A stretch of DNA of 64,000 nt from contig CM039465.1 in assembly GCA_022414725.1 (NCBI GenBank), forward strand, positions 41,859,131-41,923,130, in the 5' to 3' direction. The position numbers were made by a program, and so were the translations under genes. Positions 46,050 through 56,100 of this stretch are shown piece by piece. Every line of letters starts with the position of its first letter. Position 1 is the stretch's first letter. Below the pieces are notes generated by a model. It had not been told where the DNA came from. It saw only the letters and a program-made list of their open reading frames with translations, and did not search any database. The stretch comes from Microglena sp. YARC (Eukaryota > Chlorophyta > Chlorophyceae > Chlamydomonadales > Chlamydomonadaceae).

Positions 46050-46141
46050 CCCACCCCACCCTACCCTATCCCACCCTACCCTACCCTACCCTACCCTACC
46101 CTACCCTACCCTACCCTACCCTACCCTACCCTACCCTACCT
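46050..46141. repeat. (CCCTA)n array in an intron, right arm
   Basis: About 18 CCCTA units. Inverted counterpart of the 660-bp TAGGG array at 42030-42690. Confidence 0.95.
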
Positions 46142-46428
46142 CACACTGACACTGGTGCAACCTGTAGGACCTTCATGAAAAACCTGATCCCCAACACACT
46201 GTCTTCATCAGTTTCCCACTATATGTATGTTACAGTCAAGGGGTGGCCAAATAGGCTATATAGACTTGCCCAAAGGGGGCTTGCCTATTTTGGCTTTACA
46301 GACTTGCCCCAAAAATACTTGCCCATTTATGCTTTATGGAATTGCCCAATAAGTCTTAACAGACTTGCCCTAAGAGGACTTGCCCAGATAGGCTTAACTG
46401 ACTTGCCCTTTCCTTCTGTCTGCTGCAG

Positions 46429-46960
46429 GTCCTTTCGTGCAGTAGCTCCTCTCTCTCATTTCTTCCGACCTAGTTTCAAACCTGTGGTGCGCTGACCTTC
46501 ACTCCTGCGCCCGTCAGTCAGAAAGACTCAGCAGGCCCCAGGCGCAGCAATGGCGCAGGCTGCACAGAGCACCTGTCTCTGCTTCTCCACGTCCTCAAAG
46601 CCGATGCCGATGCTGGTCATAGCGACACCTCCAGTACCAGCAAATCCCCTATCCACGCGCACATGCGCTCGGGCAGTGACCTCCCCCACCCTAGGTATCC
46701 CCTCAGCAACACGCATACTTCGCAACCAGAGACTCCTCGCAAGCCAAGGACCTCTGATCTGATCACCCTTGGCAGTGGCGCCTCTACGTTGCATCTGGCA
46801 CCTATTCTCTGCTCCACTCCGCAGGGTGATTCCACAGTATGTGGAAAGGCTATTAGTGAGATCCTCAGCTTAGTGATGGCTCAAGACGAGGGGTTTGCGA
46901 GGCTGCTCCTTCACCAATCCTTGCGCGCTGTCACGGCATTCGGGGACTCCTTTCCACCAG
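46429..46960 (+). pseudogene. Second recognised exon of the duplicated gene, right copy, with stop
   Basis: 532 bp between CTGCTGCAG and CACCAG/GTAGGG. It is the same length as 40952-41483, but the continuing frame has TAG at 46471-46473 where the left arm reads through. Two compensating one-base offsets around this point shift the register for a few codons. From 46663 the frame is open and matches the left copy. It ends in phase 1 into 47360. The stop could be real decay or a consensus error. Confidence 0.58.
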
Positions 46961-47146
46961 GTAGGGATTGGTGTTGGTAGGGGTAAGAGGTAGGGAGAGG
47001 GCTTGGGGGTGTTTACTTGTTTACTTGATTCTAGGGGCCGGTATTGGTGTTGGTAGGGTTAGCAAGAGGGTTTGGTGTTGGTAGGGGTTAGGGGTTGGTA
47101 GGGGTTGGAGTTAGTGTTGTTTGTTGTTGGTATTGGTAGGGGGTAG

Positions 47147-47190
47147 TTGGTAGGGGTTGGTGTTAGCGTTGTTTGTTGTTGGTATTGTGT

Positions 47191-47245
<55 letters not shown>

Positions 47246-47260
47246 GGTATGGGTTGGTGT
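47147..47260. repeat. GTTGGTA minisatellite end, (GT)n and G19
   Basis: The intron ends its GGGGTTGGTGTTGGTA units in a GT microsatellite (about 47188-47228) followed by a G run at 47229-47247. Confidence 0.85.
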
Positions 47261-47359
47261 TGTTTACTTTCTTACCTCTTTCTTCTACGTCCCTACGTTC
47301 ACCGATACTACATCCCTATGCCCACCCACTAACATACACTACACACACACACCCTGCAG

Positions 47360-48601
47360 GCATCAGCCACCCCTACCATTTTGTGACCCCAAACTACGTG
47401 ATTGACCCTGCTACTGGGTTCCTCCTGCCATCTCTCCTAGTTGAGCTTGACTCCAGCTGCCTGCCTCGGGAGGCCACCACCACCATTGAGTTGCTGTGCA
47501 AGGCGCAAGCACAAGTCTCCCTGGGACCGGCGGCATCTCAAGAGTTATACAAGGGACATAGACCAACCAAGCTGGAGCCCTCAGTACTCACGATCAAGTC
47601 TGGGAACTATGAGCAGCTCACAGATTATTGCCGTTCAAGCCAGCTATCAGTGACACCCTTGGCCACACACCCCTGTGTAGATTCCCTACCCCCTAACAGA
47701 ATTCCAAATGAAAACGGTGAGGTGACGGAGATGGATGGAGTGCCATTGATTCCAGACCTAATGCCCTGGAGGCTCAACACAAAGCAGCCAGATCTCCAGG
47801 CATTCTTTGAAGATACTCTTCCCAGTGAAACTGCTCCCCGCCCCCCGCCAATAGCAAATCTTCATCGCAGTCCGGACGACCAGGCCACAGAATCAGATGT
47901 GCTCTACAGCCAATCAGGTTGCCTCATCCCTGATATTGATCCAAACGCGGGCCTCTATGTGTCAGGCTTGTATCTTCGATCCATCAATGGCAGCAGCGTC
48001 AGTAAACTCTAATAGTGACTTGGCACCTGTTCTCTATCAAACATCAGGGTCTTGTGCCCATGCTGCTGACCAAGTTGAGAAAGACCCTGCCCTAGATAGC
48101 TTGTTGTTCCATGGAGCTGTTAAACCGGACTCTACAGACCCGGAGGAAATTATGAGATCCATTTCGGACCTGTGCTTGACTAGGACCATGTCAGGCGGCG
48201 ACCACAGGATTCCTATTGAGTCCTCCACCGCCTCGACAATGAACCTCCCGACCACCAACGTGAGAGACTCTGATCTACTTTGCCCATATCAAGCCGTGCA
48301 AGGAGCGCCAGGGGCTGTTGATGCCCTGCCCAAGGCACCTGATGCAGCTCCTTCCCCCTTTGCCCTTCCTGCACCTGATGTGATCCCAATGATTCAACCT
48401 AAACAGCCGGCCGCAAATACTCCCCTCTCACCCAGACCTGACTTGCTGGATGAAGATCGTTAATCTCCGCGAAAATCAAGAACCTTCCCTAGTGAGGGGG
48501 GAGTCATGAGCAGCTACAGCATGGGTGACACCCCTACGGATTCCCTCCCCCTCAAATCCCCCACCCTTTTCCCTGCTGGAAGCCATGCCCGACTTCACCC
48601 A
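47360..48601 (+). pseudogene. Large third recognised exon of the duplicated gene, right copy, interrupted
   Basis: An acceptor CCCTGCAG precedes a frame open to TAA at 48010-48012 (ISHPYHFVTP.., then Ser/Pro-rich sequence). A second register takes over near 47990-48010 and runs to TAA at 48461-48463 (DPEEIMRSISDLCLTRTMSGG is part of it). The same register continues past that TAA through SSYSMGDTPTDSLPL to a donor AAG/GTAAAT at 48601 in phase 0. This reads like one ~1.24-kb exon broken by one frameshift and one stop. The left arm keeps only its first ~440 bp. The end phase matches the first cyclase exon (53053), so this may be the 5' half of the cyclase gene. Function unknown. Confidence 0.5.
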
Positions 48602-48869
48602 TCGGTGGCACCATTTCAATCCAAGGTAAATGTCGAAATGGCTTAAGGAGGAGGGCGGGGTGAAGAGCTTTTATTTCCAGCTGCAAATAGCAGCTTCTAG
48701 GCAGCTCCCTGAGTTAGCGACTGGGCTAAGCTAAGGCTAGATTTCAACAGTGTAGGAGATTTGATTCTACCAGCTTCAAGATGTACTGCGTTGCTATTGG
48801 TTTGGCTGGGTAGCAGGCCAGGGGAGCTGCCTAGAAGCTGCTGCTGGTAGCTGTTCTATAATTTGTTGA

Positions 48870-48903
<34 letters not shown>

Positions 48904-49099
48904 GGGGGGGGGGGGGGGGGGGCATCCACTCCTGCATGTTTTGGCCCCACATCATAATGCATATGCTTACGGAGGATCAGCTTGCAAGTGGTAGGAGAAA
49001 CAGCTACGGCCTCAACAAAGTCGCTTTTAAAATCCCAGATAAATGTTGAAATGTATGGAAGTGGAAGATGGTTAGCAGCCCAGATATGGCTGAAAACCC
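48602..49099. other. Intron-like interval with (GTT)n and G19
   Basis: No coding. A GTT trinucleotide run (about 48867-48903) passes into G19 (48904-48922). An AGCTGCCTAGAAGCTGCT-type sequence occurs on both strands around 48690 and 48828, a small inverted repeat. Confidence 0.6.
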
Positions 49100-49545
49100 A
49101 TGTTACAATTAAATCCGTGTTACAATTACATTCATGTTACAATTAAATCCATGTTAGAATTAAATTCATGTTACAATTGAATCCATGTTACAATTAAATC
49201 CATGTTACAATTCAATTCATGTTACAATTAAATCCATGTTACAATTAAATTCATGTTACAATTAAATTCATGTTACAATTAAATCCATGTTACAATTCAA
49301 TTCATGTTACAATTAAATTCATGTTACAATTAAATTCATGTTACAATTAAATCCATGTTACAATTAAATCCATGTTAAAATTAAATTCATGTTACAATTG
49401 AATCCATGTTACAATTAAGTTCATGTTCAATTGAATTCATGTTACAATTAAATCCATGTTACAATTGAATTCATGTTACAATTAAATCCATGTTACAGTT
49501 AAATTCATGTTACAATTAAATCCATGTTATAGTTAAATCCAGTCT
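49100..49545. repeat. 17-bp ATGTTACAATTAAATCC tandem array
   Basis: About 26 units alternating ATCC and TTC ends. A second, shorter array of the same unit lies at about 50765-50905. Each array is followed by the same ~160-bp unique block (49545-49730; 50905-51062), so array plus block is a direct duplication about 1.36 kb apart. Confidence 0.92.
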
Positions 49546-49739
49546 GACAAAGGAAGCCGTATTTGTTTTGACCATTGCCCACCGTATACAATCATGTCAT
49601 GCCTGTACCCCTATATGAGGTTTTCAGCTTTACTTATAGACTATAGTATGTTTCCACCTACTCTACTAGATACTAGCTACTGCAAGCTGCTGTTTACATG
49701 CAGACTTCTAAAAGCCCCCTACTGCCATTCCACATCTGT

Positions 49740-50640
49740 GCATATGTCAACCCAACACCATCATACCATAACCATGCCTCTGCCCACCCCATACTGCTCT
49801 GCCCACCCCACACTGTCCATCCCATTCTGTCATCCCACATCGGTCCCTATGCCCACTTGAACCATCATTAAAAACAGTGTCTGTACCCACTCCATACTGC
49901 CCTGCCCAACCCATACTACTGTCATTCCACAACCCTACATATGCCCACTCCACACCATCATAACACAACTGTGCATGTGCCCACTCCGTACTGCCCTGCC
50001 CAACCCACACTGCCATTCCACAACCCTATCTATGCCCACTCCACACCATCATAATACAACTGTGCATGTGCCCACTCCATACTGCCCTGCCCAACCCACA
50101 CTGCCATTCCACAACCCTACCTATGCCCACTCCACACCATCATAACACAACTGTGCATGTGCCCACTCCGTACTGCCCTGCCTAACCCACACTGTCATTC
50201 CACAACCCTATCTATGCCCACTCCACACCATCATAACACAACTGTGCATGTGCCCACTCCGTACTGCCCTGCCCAACCCACACTGCCATTCCACAACCCT
50301 ATCTATGCCCACTCCACACCATCATAACACAACTGTGCATGTGCCCACTCCGTACTGCCCTGCCTAACCCACACTGTCATTCCACAACCCTATCTATGCC
50401 CACTCCACACCATCATAACACAACTGTGCATGTGCCCACTCCGTACTGCCCTGCCTAACCCACACTGTCATTCCACAACCCTATCTATGCCCACTCCACA
50501 CCATCATAACACAACTGTGCATGTGCCCACTCCGTACTGCCCTGCCCAACCCACACTGTCATTCCACAACCCTACCTTTGCCCACTCCATACTGCCCTGC
50601 TCACCCCGTACTGTCCACTCCATACTGCCCATCCCATACT
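49740..50640. repeat. ~92-bp tandem array
   Basis: GTGCATGTGCCCACTCC recurs at about 49972, 50064, 50154, 50246, 50337, 50428 and 50519. The unit also includes CCACACCATCATAACACAAC and GCCATTCCACAACCCTA. No spacers vary in a CRISPR-like way. Confidence 0.9.
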
Positions 50641-50764
50641 GCCATCCCACATCCATGCCTATGACCAAACCATGCTGTCACCCCACAACTGTACCTATGT
50701 CCACTCTAAACTGCCTATGCCCGCCCCATACTGACCACCCCATGCTGCCTCCCAGGCCGAAAAC

Positions 50765-51062
50765 CCATGTTACAGTTAAATTCATGTTACAATTAAATCC
50801 ATGTTACAATTAAACCCATGTTACAATTAAACCCATGTTACAATTAAATCCATGTTACAATGAAATCCATGTTACAATTAAACCCATGTTAAAATTAAAT
50901 CCAATCTAACAAAGGGAGCTGTATTTGTTTTTACCATTTCCCACCGTATACGATCATGTCCTGCCTGTACCCCTGTTTGAGGTTTCCAGCTATACTTCAC
51001 CTACTCTACTAGCTACTAGCTACTGCAAGCTGCTTTTTACATGCAGACTTCTTAAAGCCCCA
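50765..51062. repeat. Second ATGTTACAATTAAAYCC array and duplicated flank
   Basis: Eight or so 17-bp units, then the block CCGTATACRATCATGTC..ACATGCAGACTTCT also present at 49545-49730. Confidence 0.88.
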
Positions 51063-51123
51063 CACTGCCATCCTACAATCGTACCTATGTCCACTCCACA
51101 CCATCATGCCTCAATAGGAATTT

Positions 51124-51640
51124 GAAGTGCTGGCAAGAGGTTGCACAGTCCTGGACTCAATCCCAGTCATGGCCACATAGCTTGACTGGTCTGGCTCTCG
51201 AGTACTTTACCAGGTATGTTATTGGGGAGCAGTTGAACCCAATTCCTGTCATGGCTGCATTGCTTGACTGGTCTGGCTCTCGAGTAATTTACCAGGTATG
51301 TTATTTAGGGCATGTGGTCGTCCGAGCTCAGGTGCAGTAGCGGTCAGCAAAAGGAAACCCCAAAGTACCCTTCCCTAGTGCAAGTGAACGGGAAGGTTCC
51401 TTCAACCTCACACCCCATGGCAAGGCGTAACAATTTTCAATTATATTGGGGACCAGTTCAACAAGTGTTTCTTTCAATTTGCCCCTCTTGGAAATCTGGG
51501 ACCAGGTCACCCAGTGTTTCTTTCAATCAGCCCCTCTTGGAAATCTGGAACCAGGTCACCCTGTGTTTCTTTCAATTTTCCCCCTCTTGAAAATCTGGGA
51601 CCATTTGACCAAGTTTTACTTTCAATTAGTCCCTCCTGCC
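51124..51640. repeat. Two small tandem repeats (96 bp x2 and ~60 bp x3-4)
   Basis: GCTTGACTGGTCTGGCTCTC units at about 51178 and 51262 form a 2-copy repeat. At about 51440-51640, TTTCTTTCAAT..CCCCTCTTGGAAATCTGG repeats. Open frames differ from unit to unit. Confidence 0.85.
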
Positions 51641-51644
51641 CTGG

Positions 51645-51856
51645 TTATTGGCGGAGCCCCCTCTTCAAGGGGCGGGAGCCCCCAGTTACCCCATTTGTCC
51701 GTCCGACCGAAAAATTTCTTGAAGCCTGTCACGTCATCCAACGGTCGCGTAACTAACTCGCTTCGGTCAGCTCCATCGTTGCCACCTTTCGTTCCGTGGC
51801 CAACACATTCAACCAATTTTCCGCGTCACTTGCGACGCTGCATAGGACTTGTCTAG
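51645..51856. repeat. Dispersed ~200-bp repeat, copy 2
   Basis: This matches 17685-17870 (TTTGTCCGTC, CTCGCTTCGGTCAGCTCCAT, GCGACGCTGCATAGGACTTG). One copy carries an extra CCTCTTCAAGGGGCGGGAG stretch. Family unknown. Confidence 0.85.
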
Positions 51857-52299
51857 ACTTCATCTTGATTGTTCAGGGTTGGGCAAGTCTCTTTAGCTTA
51901 TTTGGATTGGAACATACAGTTGGACTGTACATACTGTATTCGGACAGTGAATATACAGTTGGATTATACATACTATAACATGTTCAGGTTTCGTGTCGAA
52001 CCACATAAAAATGGTACGTTATATACCATGTAACAATAATACGACCAAGTTACACCAGCCAGTTACACAGGAGAGCACATATGAGCATCACAAGTGACGA
52101 AAATGGCGTATTTTAGGCATTTTTTGGCACTCTGCTGAAACAATTTTCAAAAATTGTGTAATAAAATTCAGCATTTCAAAATGCAACAATAAAAACAGAT
52201 TTGTGCATGAAGTAGAATACTATACATGTCCACAAATTGCAAGGGGGGCACATTTAGTACATACAAATGCCCCTTGAGGGCACTAAGCTGTAATTAGTT

Positions 52300-52790
52300 G
52301 GACTGTAACATACAGCTGGACTGTACGTACTGTAGGTGGACTGTAACATACAGCTGGACTGTGCGTACTGTAGGTGGACTGTAACATACAGCTAGACTGT
52401 ACGTACTGTAGGTGGACTGTAACATACAGCTGGAGTGTACGTACTGTAGGTGGACTGTAACATACAGCTGGACTGTGCGTACTGTAGGTGGACTGTAACA
52501 TACAGCTGGACTGTGCGTACTGTAGGTGGACTGTAACATACAGCTGGACTGTACGTACTGTAGGTGGACTGTAACATACAGCTGGACTGTACGTACTGTA
52601 GGTGGACTGTAACATACAGCTGGACTGTACGTACTGTAGGTGGACTGTAACATACAGCTGGACTGTACGTACTGTAGGTGGACTGTAACATACAGCTGGA
52701 CTGTACGTACTGTAGGTGGACTGTAACATACAGCTGGACTGTACGTACTGTAGGTGGACTGTAACATACAGCTGGACTGTACGTACTTGA
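52300..52790. repeat. 38-bp tandem array, about 13 copies
   Basis: TGTAACATACAGCTGGACTG recurs every 38 bp, each followed by TACGTACTGTAGGTGGAC with rare substitutions. Because 38 is not a multiple of three, all three frames cycle through the same peptide; the minus-strand frames of up to 166 codons are artefacts. Confidence 0.96.
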
Positions 52791-53052
52791 ACATACTGCG
52801 GTTGGACTGAGTGTACTGTAGTTGGAGGGGTTTTGGTGATCTTTTTTTTTTTTTTTAAGAAAAGGAACTAGTGTCGGTACGTAGCACCATGTTGCTCCTA
52901 GTAGCTTTTGGGGTGCTCCTAGCAGATTTGGGGTCCCTCAAGGCAACCCTAAAAGACTATATACCCTGCCAAGATGAAGGTACATAACTCCACACTTCAG
53001 CTATATACAGCACCTTGAAGAAAAACTGACCCTGTCCGCAACATTCCTGCAG

Positions 53053-53104
53053 AATATGGAGTCGCTGGCCATTTGGGGTGACTGCCAAGGCGATGAGAGA
53101 CAAG
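53053..53104 (+). CDS. Cyclase exon 1 (first confident exon)
   Basis: Acceptor TTCCTGCAG, donor GACAAG/GTACGA, encoding MESLAIWGDCQGDERQ after one Asn codon. Phase 0 in, phase 1 out. Decayed copies of parts of it lie at about 52921-52985 and 53180-53215. Confidence 0.6.
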
Positions 53105-56100
53105 GTACGATATGCCACATTCTTGCGATCTGCCTTGAGGTGCAGAATTTATCACTTGACCTATATATAGCACCACTGTTTCATTTTGGGGTTACTCATG
53201 GCAGCTTCCCGCCAGCTCCAATAGCCAGCCACTGGGTCAAAACCAAAACCACTGTAGCACGTACTTAGGGCCTCTGTGGTTAAAACGATTGTTTGGGGTT
53301 CAATTCATCTGTGCTTTTGTTTTTTAGCCCCTCCTGTCACGGTTGGGCAAGTCCCTTTGGCCTATTTGGCCTACCCCTAGACTGTAACAACTTACATACG
53401 TACATACATACATGCATACCACGGCCCCCATCACCATCCCAATGACCCCATCGTGTAGTCTCCCCCATCTTCCCTCTAGAAAAAAGCCACCTGACTGCTT
53501 ACCCCCCCCCCCCCCCTGAATCCAACTATTGTATTTTAACCTAGCCATTTACAATATTTTAAACTTTTTGAATCCCCTGACTGCACTGTAGGGACCCAAA
53601 TCCTGGAAGACCTAACCAAGAGTGAAGAGGTCCTGGATTCACAGTATTTTAAACGTTTTGAATCCCCTGACCTAACCAAGAGTGAACAGGTCCTGGATTT
53701 ACAATATTTTAAACGTTTTGAATCCCCTGACTGTACTGTAGGGGCCCAAATCCTGGAGGACCTAACCAAGAGTGAAGAGGTCTTGGGTTCACTGCTGACT
53801 GATGTTAGGAACGGCAAGGAATGCCGTCTGCTGGCTCACATGCCCAGGCCCCACCCCCCTGATCCATCCAGTTCCCAATCCGTCAGACCTTACCAGTATC
53901 CTCTGAGCAGTGGGCGACTGACAACTGAGCACTCGGTCGGCTCTTTGGCTCATACAGAAGTGCAGCCGCGAGCACCAGCAGGGCACTACAGCCGCAGTAC
54001 GGAGAGGCCACTGTCCCGACTCAGCTCGAGCACGATGAGCGGGCCCTCTCGTGGAACACCGTTTTCCGCTTGCAACCTGGAGTTTGGAGCACAAAGAGTA
54101 TCAAGGAATTTGTCCAGAAGCTCGCTTGGATACGGGGACAGCCTCAACTTATCTGGACTGGTTACAACAGGGGTTTCAAGGTACGGAACAGGCTACCAGA
54201 CAAGCACATACAAATTCGCTTAGCCCGCAATTTAAAATATAAAATATTTAATGTAATGTTTTATTGCTGGTGGGGAAGATGATGCGGATGTTGTGCTGGT
54301 TTTCAAGTAGACATACAATGGTTGTGCGCAGATGCATGAGAAAACATGCATATGCATACGTATCCACACATAACATACATATTGACTTATGCGGTTGTAT
54401 GCATAATGTACATAACATACATAACTAGGGTTGGGGCGACATATAAACGTATAATATACGTTTATACGTATAAATACGCCGTATAGTTTTTCTCAAATCG
54501 ACCTTATATACGTATGTCTTAACTTCGAGAAGTACAGCACACGTCCCGGCACTTATAGCTCATTGGAAAGCTTTTGACCTCCTCTATCACAATATTCAAT
54601 ACAATTAACCATTCACATGCACCATTGTATAAACATTTGGCCTAAAGGTTGATCTAGATAGCCAGGATGGCACACATATCAGAGCGCCACCTAGCCTTCC
54701 ATTCCACAAGCTGTGCTCCTACGTGGGCTTGAAGGATTGATGGTGCAAGCCTAGTGCAATGTGAACGTGGACAATATTGCAAGACTGTTATGTACTTATA
54801 TTATTATACACTTATACAGTTATATAATATACCAACTGGCATTTAATGGCTCCCTTAGATTGGCACCGCGCTTCTTCACCGGTCGACGCGCTTTCTGGTC
54901 GTGATTTCTTTTCTAAGATTTGGACAACCTAAACTTGCCAGATTATTTTTCTGAGAGTCGATATGTGATCCCAAAGAATTAGCTACTCGGCAATACCTTC
55001 AAACCCATGTAAAATTATTTTCTCAAGAAGTGCCTACTTTTTATATACGTTTATATGTATACGTTTATACGGCTTATACAAATAAAATTGTACGTTTGCT
55101 TCCCAACCCTATACATAACATAAGTATGTGTACACAACATACATAGCATACATAAAATACTTGTATATACGTATACATAAAGAACATATAAAACATACAT
55201 GCACATGCATACATGCACATGCATACATGCACATGCACATACATGCACATACATGCACATGCATACAAATACATTCATGTAAGTCGGATTAATACCTGAA
55301 CCTCCACCCCCTCCACACACCCTGACCCCCCACTCCCTTTCCACTCTCTGACTCCCTACCCCCTCCACACCCCCTTTCCACCCCCTGACCCCACACCCCC
55401 CTTTCTGTGTGTGCAGCCCCACCATGTACTCCTCCTCCCCAAAGTGCTTGCTGTCAGTGTCCCTCTCACATACATTCATGTAACTCAGACTAAAACCTGA
55501 TCCCCCGCCCCCTTTCTGTGTGTGCAGCCCCATCAAGTATCCCTCCTCCCCCAGGGGCTTGCTGTTATTGCCCCTCTCACAGAAAGTGATCAAATTGTTG
55601 GATGTAAGGTCCAATGTCAATAATGCCTTCAGCTCAGAGCAAGAGGCCCAGCGAAATATCCAAAAATATCCAAAAGGCCAAGGCTCTGAGCTAGTGCCTT
55701 GTAGCCGGACCAACAGTGCTCGAACCCCAAGCACCGAATACATGCGTTTTGCGTCGGTAAGCAGGCCAAAAAAGCCAGTACGCAGGACAATCAGCACTTC
55801 CAGGCTTGCTCCGTGCGTGCCCTGCAACAGCTCCCCCGCCCCGGTTGACATGTCAGTAGACCCAGCCTCAGCCTTCAGCCTAGGGACAGCCTTACTTCCG
55901 CGCTCAGCTTCGGCGTTTCACAACTTGCCACCCTCGTTGTCATCAACGTACCCAGGTACATCCAAACGCCAGGGGAGGTGTAGTCAGGTACAGTACAGTG
56001 AGATTGAGGCAAGCCAAGAAGCCGGGGGAGAAGAGAACTCAACCTTCCCTACTCTCAGGTCTCGAGGAAGCTGTGGCTCCTTCACCCAAGCCCAGTCAAT

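Larger units (their letters stand above)
44578..47790. repeat. Right arm of the large inverted duplication
   Basis: Reverse-complement partner of 38545-43812. Shared landmarks include a GGCGTGGCTGTAGG / GCAAGCCACGCCGACG block near the centre, the 62-bp and 532-bp exons, the TAGGG/CCCTA array and the third exon. About 2 kb shorter than the left arm. Confidence 0.9.

Noticed and set aside
52283..52794. CRISPR-like array of 38-bp repeats
   Set aside because: Units are contiguous with no variable spacers and the context is eukaryotic. It is a minisatellite. The 92-bp array at 49.7-50.6 kb was rejected for the same reason.
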